8,123 bases of DNA from Burkholderiaceae bacterium (GTDB lineage: Bacteria > Pseudomonadota > Gammaproteobacteria > Burkholderiales > Burkholderiaceae_E): NCBI GenBank assembly GCA_019428955.1, contig JAHYJF010000158.1, positions 1 to 8,123 of the forward strand, written 5' to 3'. Below, piece after piece: positions 8,031 through 8,123 of the stretch. The number at the start of each line of letters is the position of its first letter. The stretch's first letter is position 1. Made by a program: the position numbers and the translations under genes. Below the pieces are notes generated by a model. It was given only the letters and a program-made list of their open reading frames with translations. It did no database searches and was not told the origin of the DNA.

Positions 8031-8123
8031 CTAGTCGGACTTGGCGAACAGGGCGTCGAGACGCTTCTCGTATTCCCAATAGCCGATCGAGTCGTAGAGC
8101 TCATGGCGGGTCTGCATCTGCCC
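8031..8123 (-). CDS. C-terminal 30 residues of an unrecognised protein (5' part outside window)
   Basis: An open frame enters from the right edge on the minus strand and ends at TAG (8031-8033). The visible end reads RHELYDSIGYWEYEKRLDALFAKSD, a charged, amphipathic helix-like tail typical of a soluble protein. Support for coding is the uninterrupted frame with normal codon use for this DNA, and the hairpin placed just after the stop. I do not recognise the family from this fragment. Confidence 0.6.
   Translation of the reverse strand, partial: GQMQTRHELYDSIGYWEYEKRLDALFAKSD

Overview
The window is GC-rich DNA with dense coding and the proportions of a proteobacterial chromosome. The aconitase, the MASE1/EAL signalling protein and the MliC-like envelope protein together suggest a beta- or gammaproteobacterium, perhaps Rhodocyclales-like. 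That placement is inferred from general protein character; no rRNA or other marker gene is present.

Left part, plus strand (1-2138). The window opens inside the C-terminal half of ArsS, the radical SAM enzyme of arsenosugar synthesis, recognised by its Cys-rich tail. After a 129-nt gap comes one 485-residue protein that joins two enzymes usually described as separate families: a family-2 glycosyltransferase (TIGR04283 type) and a DUF2064 nucleotidyl/glycosyl-transferase-like domain (TIGR04282 type). Both families are named for their association with ArsS. These genes look like the end of an arsenosugar operon whose ArsM/early part lies outside the window. ArsS would make the dimethylarsinoyl-adenosine intermediate and the fused transferase would act on later sugar steps.

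Right part, minus strand (2129-8123). Reading leftwards from the right edge there are: the last 30 codons of an unrecognised gene; a terminator-like hairpin; a small secreted protein resembling MliC lysozyme inhibitors; a short AT-richer region with a GC hairpin in front of acnA; a complete aconitase A of 898 residues; a perfect 14-bp GC hairpin; and a membrane-anchored MASE1 / degenerate GGDEF / EAL protein, a probable cyclic-di-GMP phosphodiesterase.

The two blocks converge. The arsenosugar transferase and the EAL gene overlap tail-to-tail by 10 bp inside a perfect palindrome, so the last two residues (Gln-Arg) and stop codon of both proteins are written by the same bases. No tRNA, rRNA, CRISPR array, insertion sequence or phage gene was seen. 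No gene-free stretch reaches 300 bases; the longest is 7827-8030. The most unusual item is the fused arsenosugar transferase. The rest is recognisable as housekeeping or signalling genes with some interesting non-coding structure.
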